DNA of 64,000 nucleotides from Candidatus Zixiibacteriota bacterium (GTDB lineage Bacteria; Zixibacteria; MSB-5A5; GN15; FEB-12), in contig JAGNLV010000003.1 in NCBI GenBank assembly GCA_017999435.1, forward strand, positions 248,001 to 312,000. Direction: 5' to 3'. Of this stretch, positions 51,059 to 60,198 are shown piece by piece. Position 1 is the first letter of the stretch. Each line of letters starts with the position of its first letter. Below the pieces are notes generated by a model. It was not told the origin of the DNA. It worked only from the letters and a program-made list of their open reading frames with translations, and did no database searches. A program made the translations under genes and the position numbers.

Positions 51059-52198
51059 TTACCTCGGGTTAACGTCCCAGACTTTGATCGAGCTTTCGCC
51101 AACAGTGTCGGCTTGCCACTCAGCCCAATCAGTCGAATATAACCGTGCGTTCAGTCGAAACGTGACGATCTGGTATGTTCCCCCAGCTCGCTTGGTAGAG
51201 CAATCAGAGAAGACACATTCGTCACCATACGCCCCCACCATGTCGTTCTCGCGACGGGTTACCTCACCTTCGAACTGAGTCCAGGAGCCCTTTACCTGCT
51301 GCCAGATTGCCATCGACCGCGATGTCTTCCACGGTACCCCGTTAATGTACACCGTCCATTGACCCGTGGAGGGTTGGAGCTCCACCTGAAACTCGTGAGG
51401 TTGACCCGCTGAAGGCGGGTGTTCATAATCCGTGATCGAGTAGAAGCAAGATGGATCCGGAGACGAACATTCGCATACCTCGAACATACGTGCGTTGATC
51501 TGATCCGTAAATCCGGAAGGTCTCCATTTCAAGAACCCTGTTTGAGCCCAAATATGGCCGTTGTATCCGATGGAGGTGTCGTAGACCACCGTCACTGTTG
51601 CGAGGCTGGAGGTGGTAAGTGTCTCGGCGGGCGAGCCGCAGAGCTTGTTCGGATAGCGCACCAGTATGTCGGCCCGAGCGCCGACCACATCCGCTCCATA
51701 ATGATTCTCCTTCTGAATTCCCGCGTGTCCGTACTGCTCGGTACAGCAGTCGATGCAGTCACCCGCTGCCAAGTCCGGTACCTGTATCGGCCCCGCTTCT
51801 GCAGCTACAATGACGTCGGAGAGAAATTCGATTTCATCCGGTGTAGCCGTCGCCAACACCCTCGCAAAGTACAGCCCCGGTGGAATCTCGTCAAGATAAG
51901 TAATCACCAGAGAGAGCTCCCTCAAGCAGAAGTCCCCGTCCGTGACGTGTATGGGCTTCCCCTGTAGGACAAGTCTCCCTGCGGAAAAAAGTCCTACCCT
52001 ATAATACCCGCCGCCGGCGGGAGAGTTGCCGCTGATTTTGTAGGAGTAACCCTCAGCACAGCACTGGGGATCCTCGAAGATCACGCTGTCGACCCCGAAC
52101 TCGTCCGTATCGGGAGGCGTGCATTCGATCCAGTTACAGCAGGAGAGGGCGGATCCAAGCAGGCTTAAGGCTATTGCCAGGGGAAGCAAGTTCTTCAT
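51059..52198 (-). CDS. Exported cysteine-rich protein, possible lipoprotein
   Basis: 379 residues. The signal peptide ends at SALSCCNWIEC, which could be a weak lipobox (Cys +1 near residue 20). Several paired cysteines (ECTPP, QCCAEGY, CIDCCTEQYG, CECSSPDPSC, ECVFSDC) suggest disulfides. Blocks such as GQWTVYINGVPWKTS and the C-terminal domain (TYQIVTFRLNARLYSTDW) look like a beta-sandwich of the carbohydrate-binding or LamG kind, unproven. ATG 52198 overlaps the stop of the NHL gene (ATGA). A decayed relative of its C-terminal domain lies at 49990-50211. Confidence 0.65.
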   Translation of the reverse strand: MKNLLPLAIALSLLGSALSCCNWIECTPPDTDEFGVDSVIFEDPQCCAEGYSYKISGNSPAGGGYYRVGLFSAGRLVLQGKPIHVTDGDFCLRELSLVITYLDEIPPGLYFARVLATATPDEIEFLSDVIVAAEAGPIQVPDLAAGDCIDCCTEQYGHAGIQKENHYGADVVGARADILVRYPNKLCGSPAETLTTSSLATVTVVYDTSIGYNGHIWAQTGFLKWRPSGFTDQINARMFEVCECSSPDPSCFYSITDYEHPPSAGQPHEFQVELQPSTGQWTVYINGVPWKTSRSMAIWQQVKGSWTQFEGEVTRRENDMVGAYGDECVFSDCSTKRAGGTYQIVTFRLNARLYSTDWAEWQADTVGESSIKVWDVNPR

Positions 52199-55100
52199 TT
52201 CACCACCACTACCTTTCTCGTCGCGGTGTGTTCGCCGGCGACTAGCTTGGCCAGGAATACCCCGCTGGCCAGCGGTCGACCAAAATTGTCCCGGCCGTCC
52301 CAATCCACCACGTGGCTCCCCGCCGCCAACTCCCCATCGACAAGGGTTGCCACTTCCTGCCCCAAGATGTTGTAGATTCTCAAGGTGACCGGCGCTGCCG
52401 TTGGGAGGGAGAAACGGAACGACGTGCTCGGGTTGAACGGATTCGGATAGTTCTGCGCAAACTCAAACAGGCGGGCCGTCTGTACGCCGTCGGCACTCGC
52501 TTGCCGGTCATACCGCCCGACCGCCTTGAACAGCAGCAGGCTCCCTTCGGGCTGCGCAACCGCGGGATCGGAGCCTTGGAACACCAACTCCAGCCGTTCT
52601 CCGGGCCGGAGTCTTGCCTTCTCCTGATCGACAGCGGTGAGCATGGATCGAACATCCCCGAGTTCAGAGTGGATGGCATCTACTAATTCTACCCCCACCG
52701 ACCGGCAATCGATCCGTTCGTAGGTCTGGTAGGGCAACCAGTCAAGGCTAATCTGCTGTGTCCAGGCCACCCGCACCAACAGCCGGCCATCCACCACATA
52801 GCCGGCCAAATCAGTCAGGTTCACCTCACCCCTGACTCGTGCGCAGAGCTGGCGGCACTCTACCCAGTTCCCCTGCCGGTCCCTTGCGTACACGGTAATG
52901 ACGTTCTCGCCCTCCGTTCCGTCAACTGCTGGTTTGTAGAGCATCTTTGAGGGCGGAGTAGGACCGAGTAGAAGCGGCTCTTCGGAAGAACCCATTTCAT
53001 ATTCCAATTCAAGCCGACCGGATCCGGTGGCCTCGAAGCGGTTGCCATCCTCCTCAGTCAGCAGGTGCAGCACATCTCGACCCCGCTCGTCCCAAGCGGA
53101 AACCGGAGCAATCGGCTCGCCGGTCAGCCGAACCGGCTGATCGAGACCATCGGGAAGCACCACCTCACCCTCACCAGGTGGTACCTGGCACAGTTCGAGG
53201 CTGAAGTGGTCAAACTCCGATACCTCCTGCTCCTCCTCAGTAATCAGAAACCGAAACCGACCGTCAGCATCGGGTTGCGCTGCATATATCGGATAGCTGT
53301 CCTCGACGTCACGGCCGGCCGAGCCCGGCTGCTCCGACTCCGGAAGCAGATTGTCTACGAATCCGTAGTCGGCTCCGTTCCAAGCGTAGAGCATGGGGCA
53401 TCCGTTGGAAGGAGGTGGGCAGGGCGGTGTGCAAGGTGTATAGCAGGGAGCAAGATATATCTTGCCATATCCGATTACTTCATCTATCCACTCATACTGA
53501 TCGTACCACTTTTCGGGGCTATAGGGATCAACTGACACCAGTGCTCGCAGAGTGATAAACGTACCGGAAGTATCCCCTTTAACATCACCCTTCCTGATCG
53601 GAAAATGAGTGATCTGTAACCATAAGCTGCACAGAGGCGTGATGCACTGGAAAGGGGGAGTGCCGTCATACCAGTAATCCACGGTCGCTGCATCAGTGTC
53701 GCTGTAGATCATGCCGAAGTCCGGTTGCGCCCACCAGAAGGTCAGTTGCGAATCATAGTAATTGTCATAGGCGTCGATATAGACCCTCCACCAGCGCGCT
53801 GGGTGAACGTGGAGACAATAGGGCTCGAATTCACCCGTCGGGTCAATCACGCCCTTGTCCTCAACGACAATGCGGGCTCCCGGATCGGGATAGCGCGTGA
53901 CATACAGTGAGTCCGTAAAGGTCGTGTCCGTTGTGCCGTATTTCGATTTGACCCGTATCGTAAAGCGATACCACGCCGAATCCGGGTCCTCCGGAGCAAG
54001 ATTGTACTGAAAGTAGTGGTGCCGCCATGGCAAATTTAGGGAGTCGTGCACCTCTTTTAGCAGTGTACTCCCGCAGTAGACTTTGCGCCAGGACTCCGAA
54101 GCCCCGCTCTGAGCCCATTTGCAGACCACGCGATCGGACTGGCCTGACGGCCAATAGGGCTCGTAAAACAGGGAGTCATAGAGGACATCGCAACCGAGTT
54201 TGAAGCGACGGACCCCAGTGTTGGTACTGTAGAATTCCGTGGCAAAGGCGTCACCGAGAATAATCGGTGCGTTGCGCGTGCCCTCCTGGTATGCCCACCC
54301 TTCGGCGATTTTGAACCGCTGCGGCCAGTATAACTGATTATTGGCGGTTCCGGTCGTGCCAAAGGTCGCAATGACCTCGTCCAATCCGGAAGTGAGAACG
54401 TAGACCGTGCTGTGGCGACTGTCAACCACATAGACTGTACCGTAGCCATCGACCGTTACCGAGGTCAGGTAGGCATCGGACGGAAACATGAACTGTGGTG
54501 TGTAGTAAGCTCGGCCATCGTTGGTGTTCATGAGCACAACCCGGTTGTTGCCGGCGCAGGTGATGTAGATCCACTCTATGGGGTAATGGGTGTAGCTGCT
54601 GCGGGCGAAGCAGAGGCTTGTGCCGTTCGATCCAGGGATTGCAAAGTACCGCTGGAAGTCGCCGTCATAGTTGTAGATAGCGACTCGGTTGTTCCCTTGA
54701 TCGAGAACGGCGACTTGATACAGGTCGTTAATAGGATCTGATCCCCATGGAATTCGAGCAGCCGCCACATCTGCCACATAATAACCGAACCCGGAGAGGG
54801 TCTCAAGATACGCTGGTTCACCAGTATCCCAGTCTACATCGTAGACCTGTACCCGCTTATTGTAACCGTCGGCGACGTACCAGTGCTGCCCTACGTAGGC
54901 TATTCCTGACAGCTGATTGAATTGATGAGTGCCGGTGCCATAACCCCCAAACGCTTGGAGCCAATGAAGTTCGTCCGGCCGGCCAGGGTTCTTGGAAGAG
55001 GCCACGATGCGGTTCCAATTGGGATCGGCGACAAAGAGAAACTCATGGTCCAGCCAGTTCCATGGATCATCATAGACCATGGCAAATACTGCAGACGGAC

Positions 55101-55764
55101 GGTTGAAGATTTGACAATCGAACTCTGCTTGGCTCACTGTCGCGGTCATTCGCGTATAGCTGCCATAGATCGGCTTCGGTAGGAGGAGTTTGTTAGACAC
55201 GAGAGAAGAACTGTTCGTGCCGTTGGCCTCGGTGTGGAACCGTCGGCTCCGATCGGCATCAGCACCCACAGCTGCCGCTGCCTCACAGGTAAGACGGCCA
55301 AATTGCTCGAGCAGCTTAGTCGGATAAACGATTACCGGGGCAATCGGGCCAGGTACGAAGTCGATCTGGAAGAACCGTTGACGGTTCATCAGGCCGGTCT
55401 GCGCGAGCGCCTGAACCCGTACGCCGACCGTGTCCCCGCGACCAGCAATTCCCTCCAGAGACAAGCCCAAGCGGGCAGGGGAGGTTCCACTGACCGCGGC
55501 CAGTCGCTCGTGGATTGCGGCGACCAATTCGTCGCAGCGCGATCTGTCTTCTTCACTGAGCAAGCAGTTGAATTGGGCGAGATTGAAATCCACGGGATTG
55601 GCGAGCGCCTGCTCAAGGACATGGAGAGCCAGATAGAAGGCGTCGGCGTCGGTCACATCTGCCCGCACCGGCTCCGTGTCGCCTGCGTACACTGTCACCG
55701 AAATCGAGAGAATCACGATGACAGCAGACAGCGTCGATGGAGTCAATAGTCTTCGTCGTTCCAT
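52195..55764 (-). CDS. Exported NHL-repeat protein with FlgD-like sorting tail
   Basis: 1189 residues: signal peptide (about 1-26), an N-terminal alpha/beta region (about 30-160), then NHL-type propeller blades (IAYVGQHWYVADGYNKRVQVYDVD; VAVLDQGNNRVAIYNYDGDF; VTVDGYGTVYVVDSRHSTVYVLTSG), a large beta-rich middle with Cys clusters (CYTPCTPPCPPPSNGCP), and a FlgD-like tail (NYPNPFNPSTSFRFSLP ... LRIYNILGQEVATLVDG ... LASGVFLAKLVAG ... RKVVVVK). AAGGAG precedes ATG 55764 by 8 nt. It is first in the run of minus-strand surface genes to about 50.2 kb. Confidence 0.82.
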   Translation of the reverse strand: MERRRLLTPSTLSAVIVILSISVTVYAGDTEPVRADVTDADAFYLALHVLEQALANPVDFNLAQFNCLLSEEDRSRCDELVAAIHERLAAVSGTSPARLGLSLEGIAGRGDTVGVRVQALAQTGLMNRQRFFQIDFVPGPIAPVIVYPTKLLEQFGRLTCEAAAAVGADADRSRRFHTEANGTNSSSLVSNKLLLPKPIYGSYTRMTATVSQAEFDCQIFNRPSAVFAMVYDDPWNWLDHEFLFVADPNWNRIVASSKNPGRPDELHWLQAFGGYGTGTHQFNQLSGIAYVGQHWYVADGYNKRVQVYDVDWDTGEPAYLETLSGFGYYVADVAAARIPWGSDPINDLYQVAVLDQGNNRVAIYNYDGDFQRYFAIPGSNGTSLCFARSSYTHYPIEWIYITCAGNNRVVLMNTNDGRAYYTPQFMFPSDAYLTSVTVDGYGTVYVVDSRHSTVYVLTSGLDEVIATFGTTGTANNQLYWPQRFKIAEGWAYQEGTRNAPIILGDAFATEFYSTNTGVRRFKLGCDVLYDSLFYEPYWPSGQSDRVVCKWAQSGASESWRKVYCGSTLLKEVHDSLNLPWRHHYFQYNLAPEDPDSAWYRFTIRVKSKYGTTDTTFTDSLYVTRYPDPGARIVVEDKGVIDPTGEFEPYCLHVHPARWWRVYIDAYDNYYDSQLTFWWAQPDFGMIYSDTDAATVDYWYDGTPPFQCITPLCSLWLQITHFPIRKGDVKGDTSGTFITLRALVSVDPYSPEKWYDQYEWIDEVIGYGKIYLAPCYTPCTPPCPPPSNGCPMLYAWNGADYGFVDNLLPESEQPGSAGRDVEDSYPIYAAQPDADGRFRFLITEEEQEVSEFDHFSLELCQVPPGEGEVVLPDGLDQPVRLTGEPIAPVSAWDERGRDVLHLLTEEDGNRFEATGSGRLELEYEMGSSEEPLLLGPTPPSKMLYKPAVDGTEGENVITVYARDRQGNWVECRQLCARVRGEVNLTDLAGYVVDGRLLVRVAWTQQISLDWLPYQTYERIDCRSVGVELVDAIHSELGDVRSMLTAVDQEKARLRPGERLELVFQGSDPAVAQPEGSLLLFKAVGRYDRQASADGVQTARLFEFAQNYPNPFNPSTSFRFSLPTAAPVTLRIYNILGQEVATLVDGELAAGSHVVDWDGRDNFGRPLASGVFLAKLVAGEHTATRKVVVVK

Positions 55765-56518
55765 GTGCGCAACTCCTTGCTTCCATTTGATCGCGGGCTT
55801 TGTCAACACCCGCCGCTTGTTTTCTTGACTCATTCGAGGCAGCGGTGAGTCGCAAACACTCTTCGCTGCTCTCTTTGGGAGAACTGTACATGGTCATCGA
55901 CTGCTGCCATCGTTTGAAGAACCAGTACAGAGGACAGAGGAATGATGGGACAAGCTTGATTCTACATCAGCTTGATGCAATTCCTGTTTCGCTGATCTCA
56001 AGGCACTGGCTTTCATTTCTAATCCTCTGACACGACTTCTTCGGTCATAAGCGTCCTGCTCGTGGCCCACACGTATCAATGGGAGCCCGACACACTCATT
56101 ATGCCTTTGTGCAAGACCGCACATCAAACAGTGTGCCAAATCGAGTGAAACTGACGAGCTGCTTTTTCAACCGCTTGACGCCAACGGTATTAGGAATCTG
56201 AAAGGATAATAAGGGACGGACGACTGAAGTCATCCAAAGGGCCGTAGTTCGCACCCAGCGCGAGTTCTTTCGCGTTCGGTCCGTTTTGGTTCACGCTCGG
56301 CTATTGCAAGTACGCGAACACCTCAATCTGGTACGCATTTCTGCTGTTTTGGTACGCAGGAGAATTATTAAAGCTGGCATTTGAGTGATTAGCATTGGCG
56401 TGGGAGGGTGGAAATGCTCGCAGACGTTCGCGGCAGCAAGCCGGGTTCGCATGCGAAGGAGAGCCGCCCCGAGTCCAATGCCGCGGTAATGAATGGCAAA
56501 ATGACGGACAGAGAAAGC
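55765..56518 (-). other. Intergenic region between the NHL gene and the sigma-54 regulator gene
   Basis: No gene; small open frames lack support. The regulator gene ends at 56519 and the NHL gene starts at 55764, both on the minus strand. A sigma-54-like element is at 56123-56138 (see that entry). No clear terminator follows the regulator. Confidence 0.45.
56123..56138 (-). promoter_or_regulatory. Candidate sigma-54 (-24/-12) promoter
   Basis: On the minus strand TGGCAC (56138-56133), ACTGT, TTGAT (56127-56123). The -24 element is perfect; the -12 is TTGA instead of TTGC. It lies ~360 nt before the NHL gene and ~380 nt after the end of an adjoining sigma-54 activator gene. Confidence 0.4.
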
Positions 56519-58648
56519 CTAATTCTTCGAGAGCCCGTGTTTCTGAATACGCTTGCGGATTGCTCCCTCGGACACCCCGAGCACCCGCGCCGCCTGTCGC
56601 CGATTCCAAGCCGTCGCGGTCAGTACCGTCCGCAACTGCTCCCCTTCGGGCTCACTCGCCAGTGCCAGATCGATCAGCCGCGACAAGTCCCGCTGCGCCT
56701 GTACCAGCAGATGCGCCAGTTCCGTCTGCAACTGCCGCACATTCCCGGGCCACTGTCTCAGCGACCACAACAGGCTCAACCGCTCTATTACCTCGGCATG
56801 TTCCTTCACATCAACTCCCCGCTCGACCAGGAAATGCTCGATCAACAGCGAGATATCCTCCGCCCGCTCGCGCAGCGGTGGCAGATGAATCGGTACCTGG
56901 TTCAGCCGATGAAACAGATCCTGCCGGAACTCCTTCCGTGCTATCAGCTCCTGAAGGTCGTGATTAGTGGCAGCAATGAGGCGACACGTGATATTCCGCA
57001 GCTTGTTCTGGCCCAACCGGCGCACCTGCCGAGTCTCGAACACCTCAAGCAGCTTGGCTTGGAACGCGGGGCTTGAGTCGGCAATCTCATTCAGGTAGAG
57101 CGTCCCATCGTTTGCTTCTTCGATCAGACCTTGCCGATTCTCAGCAGCGCCGGTGAACGCTCCCCTGGCATAGCCGAAGAGCTCCGACTCGATAATCTCG
57201 CCGGGAATCGCCGCGCTGTTGACCGAGACGAACCGACCCTGCCGGCCGGAATGGTAATGAATGTAGCGAGCGAGCAAATCCTTGCCGGTCCCCGTCTCGC
57301 CCGTGAGCAGAACCGTCAGCTCCGTGGCGGCGGCCTGCTTAGCAGCTTCTACCGACCTTCTCATCTTGTCGCTGCGACCGATGACCGCAGGCACCCCGCA
57401 GCCTCCTGAATCCTCGTCGGGAGCTGTCGGGAGTGGCCTACTCCTGAAGGCACCGTCCACTGCCGCCACAAAGTGATCGATCCCTTCAGATACAAAGTAC
57501 TCACGCGCCAGGTAGAGTAACGCCGCGCACTCGCGCCGAGTCCACAGCCCGGAGATCGCTGCCAGATAGCGGGTAACCGCCAGGTCATATCGGAACTCCA
57601 TCTGTTCGAACGCGTCAAGTGCCTGCTGGAATGATGTGCGAGCTTCCTTTCGCCGGCCCCAGTTGTGATGAATCTGCGCCAGGGCCCTGCGGCTTGCAGC
57701 AACTTCGGGACGCTCACCAATCTGCTCGGCAATCTGGAGGGCCTCGGTCGCGTAAACCTCGGCCTGTCCCCACTCTTTGCTGGCAATGTAGACATCGGCA
57801 AGGAGGCGTTTGTTCTGGGACACGAGCGAGGAACGGGCGGCCACCTTGAGGGCGATTTCGAGGCCAGCCAGAAGCGTCTGTTCGGCAGTGCGGAAGTCCC
57901 CGCCGAGAAACTCAATCAATCCGAGGTTTTCGTGGTAGACGGCGTTTTCGCGCGCGTACTGGTCGACATACGGCTTAGCCTGTATGATAATTCGTCGTGC
58001 CTCGTCGATTCTTCCCAGCAATGCCACTGGGATAGATGCAACGCAACAGTAGTAGATATAGGATTCTGCGTTGCCGGGGGTGGGTGTCACGGCGTACTTG
58101 GCGTATATGCGCTGGGCCTCGCGGAGGCACCCGTTCATCCTTCGGATCTTCCCGAGGTTGTGAGCCACAACGGCTACACGACGGACATCTCCCAATGTAT
58201 TTGCCATCTCCAGACACTGCACCAAGGTGTTTCCCGCTCCGACAAGATCTCCGGACTGCGACTGGCAGTAGGCTACCCTGTTCAAGGCGATTACGGCACT
58301 GAGTTCATCTTCACAACGCTTGAAGTGTACGTACGCTTCCATGAAAGTAGCTCGCGCAGCAAGGAATTCTCCGGTAGCCGCCTGATACCACCCCTTCACA
58401 TGTTTCGCACGGGCGAATAGACGGGTGTCCGGGTGGTAACGCAACAACACAATGGCTTTTTCGATTGCCTCCGGAGAATACACTCCCGCGTGCATCGCGG
58501 CTTCGGCACCCAGAAGGTAGTACAATCCCCGCTCGTTCTCGGGAACGGAGTCAGTGTCAATCTTATCCAGCTGGCCCTGAGCCTCCCGGATCTTACCGGC
58601 AGCAATCAACTCCTCAATTACATCCAGCTGGCGCAGATGGCTCTTCAT
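56519..58648 (-). CDS. Sigma-54-dependent transcriptional activator with TPR sensor region
   Basis: 709 residues. The N-terminal ~400 residues are tetratricopeptide-like helical pairs (ARATFMEAYVHFKRCED, QAEVYATEALQIAEQIGERP), probably sensing a ligand or protein. The AAA+ domain has Walker A GETGTGKD (450-457), GAFTGA (496-501) for sigma-54 contact, and LFHRLNQVPIHLPPLRERAED with the arginine fingers. Walker B reads GTLYLNEIADS: Asn520 in place of the usual Asp before Glu521. A Fis-type HTH ends the protein (NRRQAARVLGVSEGAIRKRIQKHG). It overlaps the small exported ORF by 35 nt and may control the neighbouring surface genes. Confidence 0.9.
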   Translation of the reverse strand: MKSHLRQLDVIEELIAAGKIREAQGQLDKIDTDSVPENERGLYYLLGAEAAMHAGVYSPEAIEKAIVLLRYHPDTRLFARAKHVKGWYQAATGEFLAARATFMEAYVHFKRCEDELSAVIALNRVAYCQSQSGDLVGAGNTLVQCLEMANTLGDVRRVAVVAHNLGKIRRMNGCLREAQRIYAKYAVTPTPGNAESYIYYCCVASIPVALLGRIDEARRIIIQAKPYVDQYARENAVYHENLGLIEFLGGDFRTAEQTLLAGLEIALKVAARSSLVSQNKRLLADVYIASKEWGQAEVYATEALQIAEQIGERPEVAASRRALAQIHHNWGRRKEARTSFQQALDAFEQMEFRYDLAVTRYLAAISGLWTRRECAALLYLAREYFVSEGIDHFVAAVDGAFRSRPLPTAPDEDSGGCGVPAVIGRSDKMRRSVEAAKQAAATELTVLLTGETGTGKDLLARYIHYHSGRQGRFVSVNSAAIPGEIIESELFGYARGAFTGAAENRQGLIEEANDGTLYLNEIADSSPAFQAKLLEVFETRQVRRLGQNKLRNITCRLIAATNHDLQELIARKEFRQDLFHRLNQVPIHLPPLRERAEDISLLIEHFLVERGVDVKEHAEVIERLSLLWSLRQWPGNVRQLQTELAHLLVQAQRDLSRLIDLALASEPEGEQLRTVLTATAWNRRQAARVLGVSEGAIRKRIQKHGLSKN

Positions 58649-58946
58649 CGGCCCCCTCCGTAACTACTGCCGGCCTTGGCTTTGAAGATTCGCGAAAAGT
58701 TGGGAAAAACGGGGAAATCAGCCACTTCCAGACGCACCGATCGAAATACGAGCAAATATGGCTCCCTTTGTGCGTCGTCTCGATGCCGCCCCAACCGCCA
58801 TCGTCCCCACTCGACCGACTTGGCGCCGCCTCCAGCGGAATCCATGGTGGCGGATTCTGCGGGTCCCATGCTCGGCTCTCGACCGCCGGCGACCCGATCG
58901 CCAGCCCCATCACTACTAACAATAGCCCTACGACCAGTCGCTTCAT
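58614..58946 (-). CDS. Small exported protein overlapping the regulator gene
   Basis: 110 residues: signal peptide (MKRLVVGLLLVVMGLAIGSPAV) and a hydrophilic mature part with several Trp (DPQNPPPWIPLEAAP, DDGGWGGIETTHKGSHICSYF, CVWKWLISPFF), no known domain. GAGGT lies 6 nt before the ATG. It overlaps the start of the sigma-54 activator by 35 nt and would be co-expressed with it. It may be an envelope signal for the TPR sensor; that is only inference. A real gene is more likely than not because of the leader and ribosome site. Confidence 0.55.
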   Translation of the reverse strand: MKRLVVGLLLVVMGLAIGSPAVESRAWDPQNPPPWIPLEAAPSRSSGDDGGWGGIETTHKGSHICSYFDRCVWKWLISPFFPTFRESSKPRPAVVTEGADEEPSAPAGCN

Positions 58947-59463
58947 AACTTACCTCACCTCAGCTGAAGGATCCGCCAACGCCAAAAGTTCTCCCAGAAT
59001 CAATATCTTAGTCGCCGTCCCGATGAGGCCTGTTTCAGCAAGAGACAATCCCTCGGTTCATACCTGCCAACACCAACTGTCGCCTCCGACCTGCTGGTCA
59101 TCCGCCAACGACATCTGTTCTGGCAAGCCGTCGACCCCGCCACTCACTCGGACGGTGCTCACCTCCACATAGAAATACCGGATAGATCACCGATGCCTAA
59201 ACCAGAACCGTCGACTGAGTCTGAAACTACTCATACGTAATCCGTTGACCGTCTCGCTGGTGTCATTCAAACCGATAGGTGGCCGAAGGATTTCTCCTGC
59301 GCCCGTCCAACCGTAGCTGATCGCTCGGCCAACTGCATCTGATTAATTAACCACAGATTGTCAGGATTTGTCAAGCCAAAAGTGCCGCCTGAACGCATAG
59401 TCAACGAGGAATAGTCCGATTTGTCACCTACGGACATCGGAAACCTTCAAACCGATGGTCTGC
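58947..59463 (-). other. Intergenic region upstream of the small exported ORF
   Basis: AT-richer stretch without a gene. A promoter-like pair on the minus strand, TTGACA (59374-59369) and TTAATT (59350-59345) with an 18-nt spacer, is ~400 nt before the ORF. No sigma-54 element was found here. Confidence 0.35.
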
Positions 59464-60198
59464 TCACACTACCACGTGCTCCAACCGCATCTTCCGTTTC
59501 TCCCAATCCGGCATCAACCGGGACAGCAGCCGCCAGAAGCCGCGGCTGTGGTTTTTGTATCGCAGGTGGCACAGCTCGTGCATGATGACGTAGTCAATGC
59601 AGTGCACCGGGGCCTTGGCCAACTCAAGGTTCAACGTAATTCGGTTGTTCTTGGTGCAACTGCCCCACCGACGCTTCATCGGCCGATACCGGATCGGCGG
59701 GCGGGGCAGGTTGGCCCGATTTGCAGTCAACACGCACTGGTCCAACCTCCGTTCCAGCGCCACCTTCGCATGCTGCGTGAACCAGCCGATTACCATCCGC
59801 CTCACTCTCTCCCGACTTGCTTTCTGTCCGGTCCGTACCTCTATGTACCCCCCGACCAGCTTGACCTCGTCTTCATGGCCCTCGATCACTCTCAACCGGT
59901 ACTGCCGACCCAAGTACAGATGGGTCTCCCCACTGACATACTGCCGCTCTGTCGGCAGTGGCTGAAACCGCTCGAAATCCACCAACTGTCGGACAATCCA
60001 CCGCGCCCGACGCAGCACCCGCTTCTTCACTTCCGCCGGCGCCTTGCCGATCGGGGCCTTCACCGACACCCTCAAGTTCGGATGCACACTGATCGCCAGA
60101 TCCTGGCGGTCACCATAGGTCAAATCGTACTCGATCCGCCGCAGCCCGTATTGGATCGCATGCCGCCCGCCAGAATACTTGATCTTACGCCTACTCAC
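59464..60198 (-). CDS. SprT/YgjP-family zinc metalloprotease
   Basis: 244 residues, DUF45/YgjP type. The zinc motif H-E-L-C-H (MHELCHLRYKNHSRGFW, third ligand downstream in the same helix-turn) and the upstream RWGSCTKNNRITLNLEL are typical. The family often sits beside type I restriction genes, as here: its GTG start overlaps the hsdR stop (GTGA). Role in the restriction system is not established; it may process or control the enzyme. Confidence 0.9.
   Translation of the reverse strand: MSRRKIKYSGGRHAIQYGLRRIEYDLTYGDRQDLAISVHPNLRVSVKAPIGKAPAEVKKRVLRRARWIVRQLVDFERFQPLPTERQYVSGETHLYLGRQYRLRVIEGHEDEVKLVGGYIEVRTGQKASRERVRRMVIGWFTQHAKVALERRLDQCVLTANRANLPRPPIRYRPMKRRWGSCTKNNRITLNLELAKAPVHCIDYVIMHELCHLRYKNHSRGFWRLLSRLMPDWEKRKMRLEHVVV

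Noticed and set aside
55894-56139. 81-codon minus-strand frame before the NHL gene
   Set aside because: No ribosome site or recognisable features; it overlaps the candidate sigma-54 element.
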